The notes beneath the pieces were generated by a model. That model saw only the letters and a list, made by a program, of their open reading frames with translations. It was not told where the DNA came from and did no database searches. 58,083 nucleotides of DNA from a virus. Made by a program: the position numbers and the translations under genes. Positions 17,029 through 25,850 of the stretch are shown in pieces (within the stretch, counting starts at the first letter, position 1; the number at the start of each line of letters is the position of its first letter). The stretch covers positions 1 through 58,083 of the IMG/VR virus record IMGVR_UViG_3300024344_000012; one strand, 5' to 3'.

Positions 17029-18089
17029 TGTCGAATGCCAGATACCTTTCCATCCTGAATGAGATAAAGAAAAAAGGTGGTTCTGTTAACTTTCAGAACA
17101 CAAACAAAAAAGTGCTAATAGTTGACGGCTTGAATACTTTTATAAGAGTGTTCAGCGTAATGCCAACTCTAAACGAAAACGGCGTTCATGTTGGTGGCAT
17201 TGTTGGTTTCCTTAAAAGCATAGGATTTGCCATTAATATGTTTAATCCCACCCGTACTATCATCGTGTTTGACGGTAAGGGTGGGAGCAATCGCCGCCGT
17301 AAATTATATTCCGATTATAAAAATAAACGTAGAACGTCTTATAGAGTTAATAGAGTAGCTGGATTAGAAAATGTAGAAGACGAAAGACGAAATATGTTAA
17401 TGCAACTTAGAAGAGTTGCAGACTATCTTGAATTATTACCACTAACTACTATATCTGTAGATGGTATCGAAGCAGATGATGCTATAGCTTATATCGCAAA
17501 GAGTGTAATACCTGATGGTGAAAAAGTAATTATGTCAACCGACAAAGATTTCCTACAATTAGTATCAGACGATATCAAAGTTTGGTCTCCCACTAAGAAA
17601 AAATTATACGACAAAGAAGCAGTTTTAGAAGAGTATTGTGTAACTGCAGAGAACTTTATTATGGCTAAAATATTTGAGGGTGATAAATCTGATAATATAG
17701 ATGGTGTAAAAGGAATAGCTACTAAAACATTAGTAAAAAATATACCAACTTTGGGAGAAGAGAATAATAATTATAGTTTACAGGAGATATATAAATACGC
17801 ACATAAACACAAAGATGATGATGGTAATTTCTTTGTCAAAATATTACAGAACAAAAAATTACTTGAACGAAATTATAAGTTGATGCAGTTAGAAGATGTA
17901 AACATAAGTGCTTCAACTAAAACTAAATTAATTGACACAATCAGAGGTCCTATCAGAAGATTAGTTAAATATAAATTCGAATCCATGTTCATGGAAGACA
18001 GATTATTTCAAAATCTACCTAATGTCAGTAGTTGGTTAGCTCAAACATTTACCACTATGGATAAATACGCGGAGCAAACTGATGGGTAG
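17028..18089 (+). CDS. rnh: RNase H / 5'-3' exonuclease (FEN family)
   Basis: A 353-residue 5' nuclease of the FEN/T4 RNase H family, which removes RNA primers and flaps from lagging-strand fragments. Metal-binding aspartates are visible in 'VLIVDGLNTFIR', 'IIVFDGKGGSNRRRKLYSDY', 'GIEADDAIAYIA' and 'VIMSTDKDFLQLV'. The helix-hairpin-helix-like region starts at 'GDKSDNIDGVKGI'. I place the start at the ATG at 17028, which overlaps the uvsX stop (TGATG). A GTG directly before it at 17025 is the alternative. The gene is translationally coupled to uvsX. Confidence 0.88.
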   Translation: MSNARYLSILNEIKKKGGSVNFQNTNKKVLIVDGLNTFIRVFSVMPTLNENGVHVGGIVGFLKSIGFAINMFNPTRTIIVFDGKGGSNRRRKLYSDYKNKRRTSYRVNRVAGLENVEDERRNMLMQLRRVADYLELLPLTTISVDGIEADDAIAYIAKSVIPDGEKVIMSTDKDFLQLVSDDIKVWSPTKKKLYDKEAVLEEYCVTAENFIMAKIFEGDKSDNIDGVKGIATKTLVKNIPTLGEENNNYSLQEIYKYAHKHKDDDGNFFVKILQNKKLLERNYKLMQLEDVNISASTKTKLIDTIRGPIRRLVKYKFESMFMEDRLFQNLPNVSSWLAQTFTTMDKYAEQTDG

Positions 18090-18264
18090 AAAAAAAATGT
18101 ATTTTACAGCAAAAGAGAAGAAAGAAGCTCAGAGAAAATGGCAAATGGATTACTACTACAGAAATAAAGATACCATTTTGAAGAAGATGAAAGATAAGTA
18201 TAGACAGAAGAAATTAAATTTATCCAAAACACAACTTACGAAAGACATATATGGAGAACAATAG
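18082..18264 (+). CDS. Small basic protein, possible nucleic-acid binder
   Basis: A 60-residue, very Lys/Arg/Tyr-rich protein overlapping both neighbours (8 nt with the nuclease, 14 nt with the helicase gene). The segment 'WQMDYYYRNKDTILKKMKDK' resembles short basic motifs often found beside HNH-type domains, but no HNH residues are present. Placement between nuclease and helicase genes suggests a replication accessory role, by context only. Confidence 0.6.
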   Translation: MGRKKMYFTAKEKKEAQRKWQMDYYYRNKDTILKKMKDKYRQKKLNLSKTQLTKDIYGEQ

Positions 18265-19627
18265 CTCTTTAGTTGAATTTGGAACATCATTCCAATCTAA
18301 AGTTATAGCATCATGTTTAATTGATTCTACATTCCTACAGACTATTATGGAAGTTCTTCAGCCAGAGTATTTTGAATCGGATTCAAATAAATGGTTAGTT
18401 CAAGAAATAAATAAGTATTTTCTAAAATATAAAACTACACCTACATTGGAAGCTATTAAGATAGCAGTTGATGATGTTGAGAATGATGTACTAAAAATAT
18501 CTGTTATAGAAGCACTTAAAGATGCTTGGAGACATAGAGAAGCAAATGATCTACAATTTGTTCAAGAAAAAACATTAGATTTCTGTAAAAATCAGGTTTT
18601 AAAATCTGCTATTATGGAATCTGTAACTCTATTAGAAAATCAAAACTATGATGGTATAAAAACAGTTATAGATACAGCTATGAAAGCTGGAACTGCTGTA
18701 GATATCGGTCATGATTATAATGTGGGTATTGAAGAGAGATTAACTAAGTCTACAAGAGTTACGATAAAAACGCCTTGGGATATCACAAATGAGATTATGG
18801 ATGGTGGTCTTGGTGAGGGTGAGTTAGGTGTTGTAGTTGCGCCAGCAGGTGTTGGTAAGACTTGGTTACTTCAGAGTATCGCTGCAGGTGCTTTGAAAAG
18901 AGGATTTACTGTAGTTCATTATACATTAGAATTGAATGAAACATATGTTGGTTTGAGATATGATACTGTTTTTAGTGGTATAACTACACAAAATATTAAG
19001 TTTCAAAAAGATGAAGTGAAGAAAATCATCGACTCTATTGAGGGTAAGATGATTATTAAATACTACCCAACAAGAGCAGCAACTGTCAATACACTTTCAG
19101 CACATCTAAAACAATTAGAACTAAAGAATATAAAACCTGATATGGTTATTGTTGATTACGCTGATATCTTGAGAGATAATAGTGGTATGAGAGAGGTAAG
19201 ACATCAGTTAGGTGCTGTATATGAAGATTTGAGAGGATTAGCTGGTGAGTTTAAAGTTCCAATATGGACTGCATCACAAGCAAATCGTTCAGCGTTAGAA
19301 GAAGAGGTGATAGAAGCAACAAAGATTGCAGAGGCATATAGTAAGATCATGATAGCTGATTTTGTATTGAGTATCAGTAGAAAAGCTGAAGATAAGTTAA
19401 GTCATACTGCAAGATGTCATATCATTAAGAATAGATTTGGTATTGATGGTATAACTTATCCAATGAGTATGAATACCAATCTTGGTAAGATAGAAATCTA
19501 TGAATCCACAACTGCACCAGGTAAAGAACAACAAGGTAAGATGGATAATAGTGAAGAATTTAAGAGAAAATTATTGGCAAGTAAGTATAATGATATGAAA
19601 AATAGTGAAGTCGAGGGCTTCGAATAA
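18251..19627 (+). CDS. 41: Replicative DNA helicase gp41 (DnaB family)
   Basis: A 458-residue hexameric DnaB-type helicase that unwinds the fork 5' to 3' and works with the primase. The N-terminal domain (1-150) is helical. The RecA-like domain has Walker A 'APAGVGKT' at residues 197-204, 'VVHYTLELNETYVGLRYD' as the H1a-like region, and Walker B 'DMVIVDYADIL' near 300. 'WTASQANRSALEEE' provides the sensor region. The start ATG lies inside the small basic gene, with TATGGAGAACA around it. The next gene is separated by a 120-nt gap with a hairpin. Confidence 0.9.
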   Translation: MENNSSLVEFGTSFQSKVIASCLIDSTFLQTIMEVLQPEYFESDSNKWLVQEINKYFLKYKTTPTLEAIKIAVDDVENDVLKISVIEALKDAWRHREANDLQFVQEKTLDFCKNQVLKSAIMESVTLLENQNYDGIKTVIDTAMKAGTAVDIGHDYNVGIEERLTKSTRVTIKTPWDITNEIMDGGLGEGELGVVVAPAGVGKTWLLQSIAAGALKRGFTVVHYTLELNETYVGLRYDTVFSGITTQNIKFQKDEVKKIIDSIEGKMIIKYYPTRAATVNTLSAHLKQLELKNIKPDMVIVDYADILRDNSGMREVRHQLGAVYEDLRGLAGEFKVPIWTASQANRSALEEEVIEATKIAEAYSKIMIADFVLSISRKAEDKLSHTARCHIIKNRFGIDGITYPMSMNTNLGKIEIYESTTAPGKEQQGKMDNSEEFKRKLLASKYNDMKNSEVEGFE

Positions 19628-19640
19628 AACTAAAAAGAAA

Positions 19641-19682
19641 AAATTATTTAAATATCATAAAAATTTTAAATAGTTTGTTTTT
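19641..19682 (+). terminator. AT-only hairpin followed by T-run after gp41
   Basis: AAATTATTTAAA (19641-19652) can pair with TTTAAATAGTTT (19665-19676), with one G-U pair and a 12-nt loop, and GTTTTT follows. This has the form of a weak rho-independent terminator. The stem has almost no GC pairs, so stability is doubtful. The remainder of the gap leads to the RNR ribosome site AGGAGGAGCC near 19730-19739. Confidence 0.35.
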
Positions 19683-19748
19683 AATCTGATATATATTATA
19701 GTTATCATTGTATAAAGTTTATAGGAAATAGGAGGAGCCAGAAAGTAG

Positions 19749-21734
19749 ATGGAAAAGTTTAAGTTATCGGAAAATTTCGTCAATAAGTATAAGAGAAAGA
19801 AAGCACCTTTCGGTTTTAATGGATTAGGAGAATTGGTTTATATGAGGACTTATTCTCGCATTAAAGACGATGGTAAGAACGAAAGGTGGTGGGAAACAGT
19901 TCAGCGAGTTGTAGAGGGAACTTACTCTATGCAAAAAAACCATATCGACAACTATCAGTTGGGTTGGAATGCATGGCAAGCTCAAAAATCAGCACAAGAA
20001 ATGTACGACAGAATTTTTAATATGAAGTTCCTACCACCTGGTCGTGGTTTATGGGCTATGGGAACACCAATCACCGAAGATAAAGGGTTATATGCAGCAC
20101 TAAACAATTGTGCATTCGTATCTACTTCCACACTTAAAGAAGACTATTCAAAACCATTCTGTTTCCTTATGGATGCCTCTATGTTAGGTGTTGGTGTCGG
20201 CTTTGACACTAAAGGTGCTGGTGAAATAGTAGTAAAGGGTATAAATAAGAGTAGAAATAAAGAAGTATTCGAAATACCCGATACAAGAGAGGGTTGGGTA
20301 GAATCACTTAGACTATTATTAGAAAGTTACTTTCATGGTACATCAGCTATAGATTTTGATTATAGTAAAATAAGAATAGCAGGAGAACCAATCAAAGGTT
20401 TTGGTGGTGTCTCAAGTGGTCCTGAACCATTGAAAGAAGTTCACGATGATATCAGAAAAGTATTAGAGGGTAATTCAAGTGAACCAATTACAGTAACTAC
20501 GATCGTAGACATAATGAATCTTATAGGTAAATGTGTTGTAGCGGGAAATGTTCGTAGAACTGCTGAAATAGTTTTTGGTGATCCAAACTCAGAAGAATAC
20601 TTAGATTTGAAAAATTATAAGGTAAATCCACATAGAGAAATGTATGGGTGGACATCTAACAACTCTATCTTTGCAGAACTTGGTATGGATTATACAGAAG
20701 CAGCAAAACGTATTGTAGATAATGGTGAGCCAGGTTTTGCTTGGTTAGAAAATATGAGACACTACTCAAGAATGAAGAATGGTGGTGATAATAAAGATCA
20801 TAGAGTAGCTGGTGGTAATCCTTGTCTTGAACAATCACTTGAATCATATGAGTTATGTTGTTTAGTAGAGACATTTCCAAATAATCACGATTCGTTAGAG
20901 GATTATCAGAGGACACTTAAATATGCTTATCTGTATGCCAAATCGGTAACACTTGGTAGAACACATTGGTCAGATACTAACAGAGTTATGTTAAGAAATC
21001 GTAGAATTGGATGTTCAGTAAGTGGTGTTGCTCAGTTTGTTACTAATCGTGGATTAGATGAGTTTAAAAATTGGTTGGAGAATGGATATGATACAATACA
21101 AGAGTGGGATAAAATGTATTCAGATTGGTTTGCAATACCACGTTCCATCAAAACTACTTCAGTTAAACCAAGTGGTACAGTCTCATTATTGGCTGGTGCT
21201 ACTCCAGGCTTACATTATCCCGAAAGTAGGTTCTATATTAGGAGAGTAAGACTTTCAAATCATTCAGAGTTATTAGAACCTTTGAAAAAAGCAGGATATA
21301 AGTTAGAACCTGCATTTGGTTCGGAAGATACAACAATGGTTGTAGAAGTTCCAGTTGATGTCGGAGAGGGCATTAGAACTGCAGCTGAATTATCTATTTG
21401 GGAACAATTCAGTTTAGCAGCATTTATGCAACGACATTGGGCAGATAACCAAGTAAGTTGTACAGTAACGTTCGATCCTGAAACAGAAGCTAATGAAATA
21501 GCACCTGCTTTAAATTACTTTCAATATCACTTAAAAGGTATTTCTTTATTACCAAGACATGATTATGGTGCTTACAAACAGATGCCATATGAATCTATTA
21601 ATGAAAAAGAATACAACAAACAAGTAAAGAAACTTAAAAACTTAACATTTGGTGTCATCAAAAACGAAGAAGCAGAAATAGACAAATTCTGTAATAATGA
21701 CACTTGTGAAATACCAGGCGAAGAAATAAAATAA
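19749..21734 (+). CDS. nrdJ: Class II (B12-dependent) ribonucleoside-triphosphate reductase
   Basis: A 661-residue monomeric, adenosylcobalamin-dependent reductase of the Lactobacillus RTPR type. It makes dNTPs from NTPs. The cysteine set matches the family: C121 ('NNCAF'), radical Cys C359 with E361 in 'GGNPCLEQS', C370 eleven residues later, and the C-terminal shuttle pair C648/C653. 'KPSGTVSLLAGATPGLHYP' is the phosphate/substrate loop. The first 100 residues contain 'LPPGRGLWAMG', as in RTPR. Class II enzymes need no oxygen but need host B12. Preceded by a strong AGGAGGAG site and followed by the gp43 promoter. Confidence 0.92.
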   Translation: MEKFKLSENFVNKYKRKKAPFGFNGLGELVYMRTYSRIKDDGKNERWWETVQRVVEGTYSMQKNHIDNYQLGWNAWQAQKSAQEMYDRIFNMKFLPPGRGLWAMGTPITEDKGLYAALNNCAFVSTSTLKEDYSKPFCFLMDASMLGVGVGFDTKGAGEIVVKGINKSRNKEVFEIPDTREGWVESLRLLLESYFHGTSAIDFDYSKIRIAGEPIKGFGGVSSGPEPLKEVHDDIRKVLEGNSSEPITVTTIVDIMNLIGKCVVAGNVRRTAEIVFGDPNSEEYLDLKNYKVNPHREMYGWTSNNSIFAELGMDYTEAAKRIVDNGEPGFAWLENMRHYSRMKNGGDNKDHRVAGGNPCLEQSLESYELCCLVETFPNNHDSLEDYQRTLKYAYLYAKSVTLGRTHWSDTNRVMLRNRRIGCSVSGVAQFVTNRGLDEFKNWLENGYDTIQEWDKMYSDWFAIPRSIKTTSVKPSGTVSLLAGATPGLHYPESRFYIRRVRLSNHSELLEPLKKAGYKLEPAFGSEDTTMVVEVPVDVGEGIRTAAELSIWEQFSLAAFMQRHWADNQVSCTVTFDPETEANEIAPALNYFQYHLKGISLLPRHDYGAYKQMPYESINEKEYNKQVKKLKNLTFGVIKNEEAEIDKFCNNDTCEIPGEEIK

Positions 21735-21738
21735 AGCT

Positions 21739-21768
21739 TGACAAGTATACCTTTTTATTCGTATATTC
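21739..21768 (+). promoter_or_regulatory. Sigma70-like promoter for gp43
   Basis: TTGACA at 21739-21744, an 18-bp spacer and TATATT at 21763-21768, within GCTTGAC...TTTTTATTCGTATATTC. The same arrangement occurs at 26878, 30059 and 56623. The leader between it and the gp43 ATG holds GGGAAATTACAACC, resembling the leader downstream of the 26878 copy. Confidence 0.7.
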
Positions 21769-21799
21769 TAACATAGAAAATAGGGAAATTACAACCTAA

Positions 21800-24301
21800 A
21801 TGTATCAAAACATCTTTTATCAGTTTAAGAGACGAAGAATCCATATATGGGATGACAAGACTGGTTATTCAGTTCATCCATTCAGTCAATACGCCTATGT
21901 AAAAGATGGTAAGGGAACTCACACATCATTATATGGTGATAAGTTACGTAAATTACCTATCAGTAGAATAGATGAAACTGATACACCTTTTGAATCGGAT
22001 GTTGCACCAGAAATTAGGTTTTTGGTTGACAAATATACAGATTCAGATGAGGTATCTGAGGGTCATCGTGTTATGTTCTTTGATATTGAGGTTGAAGTTA
22101 CACAAGGTTTTCCTGATGTAAATAAAGCTGAAAATACAATTACATCTATCGCATTTTATGATGCACTAACAAGACAATACTATTGTTATGTTCTTGATGT
22201 AGAGAATAAGGTTAGTGCAAATCAGTTTGGTGAAACAACTGTCATTAAGTTCAAAGATGAAAGAGATTTACTAAAAGCATTCTATACAAAATATCTTGAG
22301 ATATCACCAACAATCATTAGTGGTTGGAATAGTGATAGATTTGACGTTCCATATCTATATAATAGAACTATAAGATTATTAGGACAAGAAGCTGCTAATT
22401 GTCTTTCACCAATTGGTATAGTAGAATTTCAAAAACATAGGGGAACATACAAGATTGCAGGTGTATCTTCACTTGATTATCTTGAATTATATAAGAAACT
22501 TACATTTGGTGAAAGGTCTTCATATCGTTTAGATGATGTTGGTGAGTTAGAAGTTGGATTGAAAAAAGTAGCTTATGACGGAACACTTAATGATTTATAT
22601 GATGGTGATAGAAACAAATTTGTAGAATATAATATAAATGACGTTATTATTCTTGAGAAACTTGATGCAAAGTTAGATTTTATTGGTATTGCTAGAGCTA
22701 TATGTCATTTGGGACACGTTCCTTATGAAGATGTTTATTACTCATCAAGATTTCTTGAGGGTGCTATTCTTGTTTATCTTAAAAAGGTTGGTATTGTAGC
22801 ACCAAATAAAGTTAGAGCAAACAGAGATTTGATGGGTGGTAATGATAAGTTTGCAGGTGCATATGTACAGGATCCACAAAAAGGTAAACACGAATGGGTG
22901 TATGACTTGGATATTACAAGTATGTATCCATCTATTATTATGAGTTTGAATATATCTCCTGAAACTAAATTAGGTAAGTTAGATAGCTGGGATGTAGAAC
23001 CATTTCTCAAAGGTGTTGACAGAACATATACTATTAAAGATAAGAATGGTAAAGAGAGTGCTAAACTAACTACAGGTGAGTTTCAAAACTTTTTGAAAGA
23101 CAATAATGTATCCATATCTTCTAATGGTGTATTATACACACAAGATAGAAAAGGTCTTATACCGACATTGTTAGAAAAGTGGTTTGACGATAGAGTTCAG
23201 TTTAGAAAGTTAGCTAAGAAGTTTGCTGATGAGGGTGATAAAGAGAAATATTCATACTTTGATAGACGACAATACATTCAAAAGGTTGTTCTAAACTCAT
23301 TGTATGGTGTGTTGGGATTACCTATATTTCGTTTTTATGATTTGGATAATGCAGAAGCAACCACAACAACGGGTGTAGAATTGATTAAATATACCAAGAG
23401 AATGTCTAATCATTATTATAATTCTACATTAGATGACAAAGAAGATTATTGTATTTACATTGATACAGATTCAGTTTTCTATTCTGCTATTCCTATCATT
23501 GAGAAGAAATATCCACACATAGATATTAAAGATGAAACTCTGATGACAAATAAAATCTTAGAGATTGCATCGGATGTTCAAAAGTATCTTAATGATTCAT
23601 ATGATCTATTCGCTCAAAAGTTTTGTAATGTAAATGAACATAGGTTTGAGATTAAGCAGGAATTAATTGCTAAAAGTGGATTATTTGTTACAAAGAAACG
23701 ATATGGTATGAAGATTATTAATGATAATGGTGTTAAGGTAAATAAACTTCATGTAAAAGGTTTGGATATTGTTCGTTCAAGTTTTCCTGTAGCATTTAAA
23801 GAGTGTTTAACTAAGGTATTGGAAGATATATTAGCAGATGTTCCTAACGAAAAGATTAGTGAATACATTCTTAACTTTAAGAAATCTATGAAACTGAAAA
23901 AATATGATACAATTGCTATGCCAACTTCAGTTAAAAATGTAAAGAAATTTATATCGATGGGTGAGGGTATTCTTATTGCTAAAAAGGGAGCTCCAGTTCA
24001 TGTTAAATCAGCAATCAATTACAATAACTTTTTGTTGATTAATAAATTGAATAGGAAATACCCATCAGTTGGTAATGGTGAAAAGATTAAGTGGACTTAT
24101 TTAAAAGATAATCCATTTAAGTTTGACACTATATGTTATAAAGGACATGAGGATCCACCACAAGTATTAAATTACATAAAACAATATATTGATACAGATA
24201 AGATTTACAAACAAGCACTTGCTAAGAAAGTCAAGATGTTGTATGAAGCATTAAAATGGGAAGAACCAAATGATGATTTTGGTTTTAATAAATTCTTTTA
24301 A
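21800..24301 (+). CDS. 43: DNA polymerase gp43 (family B)
   Basis: An 833-residue family B replicative polymerase with proofreading exonuclease. Exo I 'FFDIEVEV' is at 93-100, and an exo II-like 'GWNSDRFDVPYLYNR' is at 175-189. Polymerase motif A 'DITSMYPSII' is at 371-380, motif B 'KVVLNSLYGVLG' at 495-506, and motif C 'YIDTDSVF' at 553-560 with both catalytic aspartates. 'KKRYGMKI' follows near 635. It is slightly shorter than T4 gp43 (898). The extreme C-terminus ends in 'FGFNKFF', consistent with a clamp-binding peptide. Expressed from its own promoter at 21739. Confidence 0.96.
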   Translation: MYQNIFYQFKRRRIHIWDDKTGYSVHPFSQYAYVKDGKGTHTSLYGDKLRKLPISRIDETDTPFESDVAPEIRFLVDKYTDSDEVSEGHRVMFFDIEVEVTQGFPDVNKAENTITSIAFYDALTRQYYCYVLDVENKVSANQFGETTVIKFKDERDLLKAFYTKYLEISPTIISGWNSDRFDVPYLYNRTIRLLGQEAANCLSPIGIVEFQKHRGTYKIAGVSSLDYLELYKKLTFGERSSYRLDDVGELEVGLKKVAYDGTLNDLYDGDRNKFVEYNINDVIILEKLDAKLDFIGIARAICHLGHVPYEDVYYSSRFLEGAILVYLKKVGIVAPNKVRANRDLMGGNDKFAGAYVQDPQKGKHEWVYDLDITSMYPSIIMSLNISPETKLGKLDSWDVEPFLKGVDRTYTIKDKNGKESAKLTTGEFQNFLKDNNVSISSNGVLYTQDRKGLIPTLLEKWFDDRVQFRKLAKKFADEGDKEKYSYFDRRQYIQKVVLNSLYGVLGLPIFRFYDLDNAEATTTTGVELIKYTKRMSNHYYNSTLDDKEDYCIYIDTDSVFYSAIPIIEKKYPHIDIKDETLMTNKILEIASDVQKYLNDSYDLFAQKFCNVNEHRFEIKQELIAKSGLFVTKKRYGMKIINDNGVKVNKLHVKGLDIVRSSFPVAFKECLTKVLEDILADVPNEKISEYILNFKKSMKLKKYDTIAMPTSVKNVKKFISMGEGILIAKKGAPVHVKSAINYNNFLLINKLNRKYPSVGNGEKIKWTYLKDNPFKFDTICYKGHEDPPQVLNYIKQYIDTDKIYKQALAKKVKMLYEALKWEEPNDDFGFNKFF

Positions 24302-24320
24302 TTTGGAGAAATAACATGAT

Positions 24321-24354
24321 ACTTATATATATATGTATATAAAGGAGTTACAAA
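24321..24354 (+). promoter_or_regulatory. AT-rich shared element upstream of gp45
   Basis: ACTTATATATATATGTATA, followed by the AAAGGAG ribosome site and GTTACAAA, ends immediately before the gp45 ATG. The arrangement repeats the block upstream of gp32 (15021-15050). It could be a phage-specific promoter that gives the clamp extra transcripts beyond read-through from gp43. Confidence 0.4.
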
Positions 24355-25086
24355 ATGGATAAACAAACGTTGATGGGATTTGTCAACAGGTTTTACTTGG
24401 GTGGTCAGACACAATCTGCACCTGTAGTTTCAACAAAGGACACACTTAGTTGTTCATTCATCAATTCAGCAAAGAGTTGTGTTGGTGATATTGTTCTGGC
24501 TAAGAATGGTTTCGGTGATTATGAAATGGGTCTCTATGAGATTCAAGACTTAATCAAGTTACTTAATGTCGTAGATGGTGAGTTGGTTGTTGAAGCTAAT
24601 GAAGTTGGTGATGTAGTGTCTCAATTGGTCATCAAACAAAAAAGCAATAACACTAAAGTTAATTATGGGTTAGCCCGTCTTGATGTGGTTTCCAAGAAGC
24701 CAGATTTGACGAATGTTCCTGATTTTGATTTAGAATTAAAATTAGATAAACCATTCATCAGTTCTTTTATATCAGGTAAAGGCGCTTTAAGTGATGTTTC
24801 TACTTTCGCAGTCTTATCAGATGGTGTAGAAGCAAAGGTTGTTATTGGTTATAGTTCAACTACTCAATCAAACAAGGTAACTATTCCTGTAGAAGCCAAA
24901 AAAATGTCTTCTCTTGATGATGCTATCTTTTTTGATGCAGATACTTTCAAAGAAGTTCTAACTGCAAATAAAGATTGTGAATCAGCAACTCTTTATGTTT
25001 CAAGTCAAGGTTTGGCTAAAGTCAGTTTTAAGGTGGATGATTTCGATTCAAGTTACGTGTTGGTAGCTAAAACTACTGTAGACTAA
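24355..25086 (+). CDS. 45: Sliding clamp gp45
   Basis: A 243-residue trimeric processivity clamp of the T4 gp45 family. It tethers gp43 to DNA and, in T4, also activates late transcription. Recognised from the overall pattern (length close to T4's 228, beta-rich, 'LSCSFINSAKSCVGDIVLA' near the start, and 'YGLARLDVVSKKP' in the middle) and from its position between gp43 and the clamp-loader genes. The AAAGGAG Shine-Dalgarno is 7 nt from the ATG. The stop TAA overlaps the next ATG by one base. Confidence 0.85.
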   Translation: MDKQTLMGFVNRFYLGGQTQSAPVVSTKDTLSCSFINSAKSCVGDIVLAKNGFGDYEMGLYEIQDLIKLLNVVDGELVVEANEVGDVVSQLVIKQKSNNTKVNYGLARLDVVSKKPDLTNVPDFDLELKLDKPFISSFISGKGALSDVSTFAVLSDGVEAKVVIGYSSTTQSNKVTIPVEAKKMSSLDDAIFFDADTFKEVLTANKDCESATLYVSSQGLAKVSFKVDDFDSSYVLVAKTTVD

Positions 25087-25850
25087 TGGAAAACTATGTA
25101 GATAAATCAAAAGTTTATCTGCAGGAAATAGATAAAAAAACTGCTAAGAGAATAATAGAAAAAAATCATTATTCTCATAAATTTTCTTCTTGTAGATATG
25201 CCATAGGTATATTTCACAAGTCAGATAATCCACATCCTTTTTTTAAGGATATGAGTGAAGAAAAACTTGTTGGTTGTATGACTTATGGCTATCCTGTAGG
25301 AAGATCAGTAATGGGTTCTATTTTTAAAGATGAAAATATCTTGCAGACAAAGAATATTTTGGAGTTGACAAGATTATTCATACATGATGGTTATGGAAAG
25401 AATATAGAATCTTATTCTATATCACAATCATTCAAGTGGTTGAAAAAGTATGATGAGGATGTTAAGGTACTAATCAGTTATGCAGATCCTGATAGATTAC
25501 ATTTGGGTGGTATTTACAAAGCTACCAATTGGTTATATCAAGGTGCAGGATTGAATTTGATGCCAAATCATTCGATATCGTTGACTAATCCATATGAGTG
25601 GATACATAGTAGAACTGTATCAGCTACTTGGGGAAGTCATAATGTAGATAAGTTGAAAGCAGCTATAGGACACACATTTTGGAGAAGAAAAGAACCTGAA
25701 AAACATCGTTACATTTATTTCATAGGAAATAAAAAAGAAAATAAAAAATTTATGAAGAACTTAAAATATGAATCTAAACCATATCCTACAGATCCAGAAC
25801 AATATGTTCCACCTGTAGAGGAGATTGTAGTTGATACAAAATTTAAATAA
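25086..25850 (+). CDS. Mom-like GNAT protein, copy 1 (putative adenine modification)
   Basis: A 254-residue protein coupled to gp45. It has the hallmarks of Mom-like GNAT-fold proteins: 'EKNHYSHK' near residue 27, 'KLVGCMTYGYPVG', 'ELTRLFIHDGYGKNIES' and 'VLISYADPDRLHLGGIYKA'. Mu Mom converts adenine to N6-methylcarbamoyl-adenine and so protects DNA from restriction. It aligns along its whole length with the protein at 29430-30062, so these are two divergent paralogues in one phage. Modification of phage DNA is inferred from the family. An RNA or protein acyltransferase remains possible. Confidence 0.65.
   Translation: MENYVDKSKVYLQEIDKKTAKRIIEKNHYSHKFSSCRYAIGIFHKSDNPHPFFKDMSEEKLVGCMTYGYPVGRSVMGSIFKDENILQTKNILELTRLFIHDGYGKNIESYSISQSFKWLKKYDEDVKVLISYADPDRLHLGGIYKATNWLYQGAGLNLMPNHSISLTNPYEWIHSRTVSATWGSHNVDKLKAAIGHTFWRRKEPEKHRYIYFIGNKKENKKFMKNLKYESKPYPTDPEQYVPPVEEIVVDTKFK

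Noticed and set aside
21058-21249. Plus-strand out-of-frame frame inside the RNR gene
   Set aside because: Lies wholly within the well-supported nrdJ coding frame and lacks a ribosome site.
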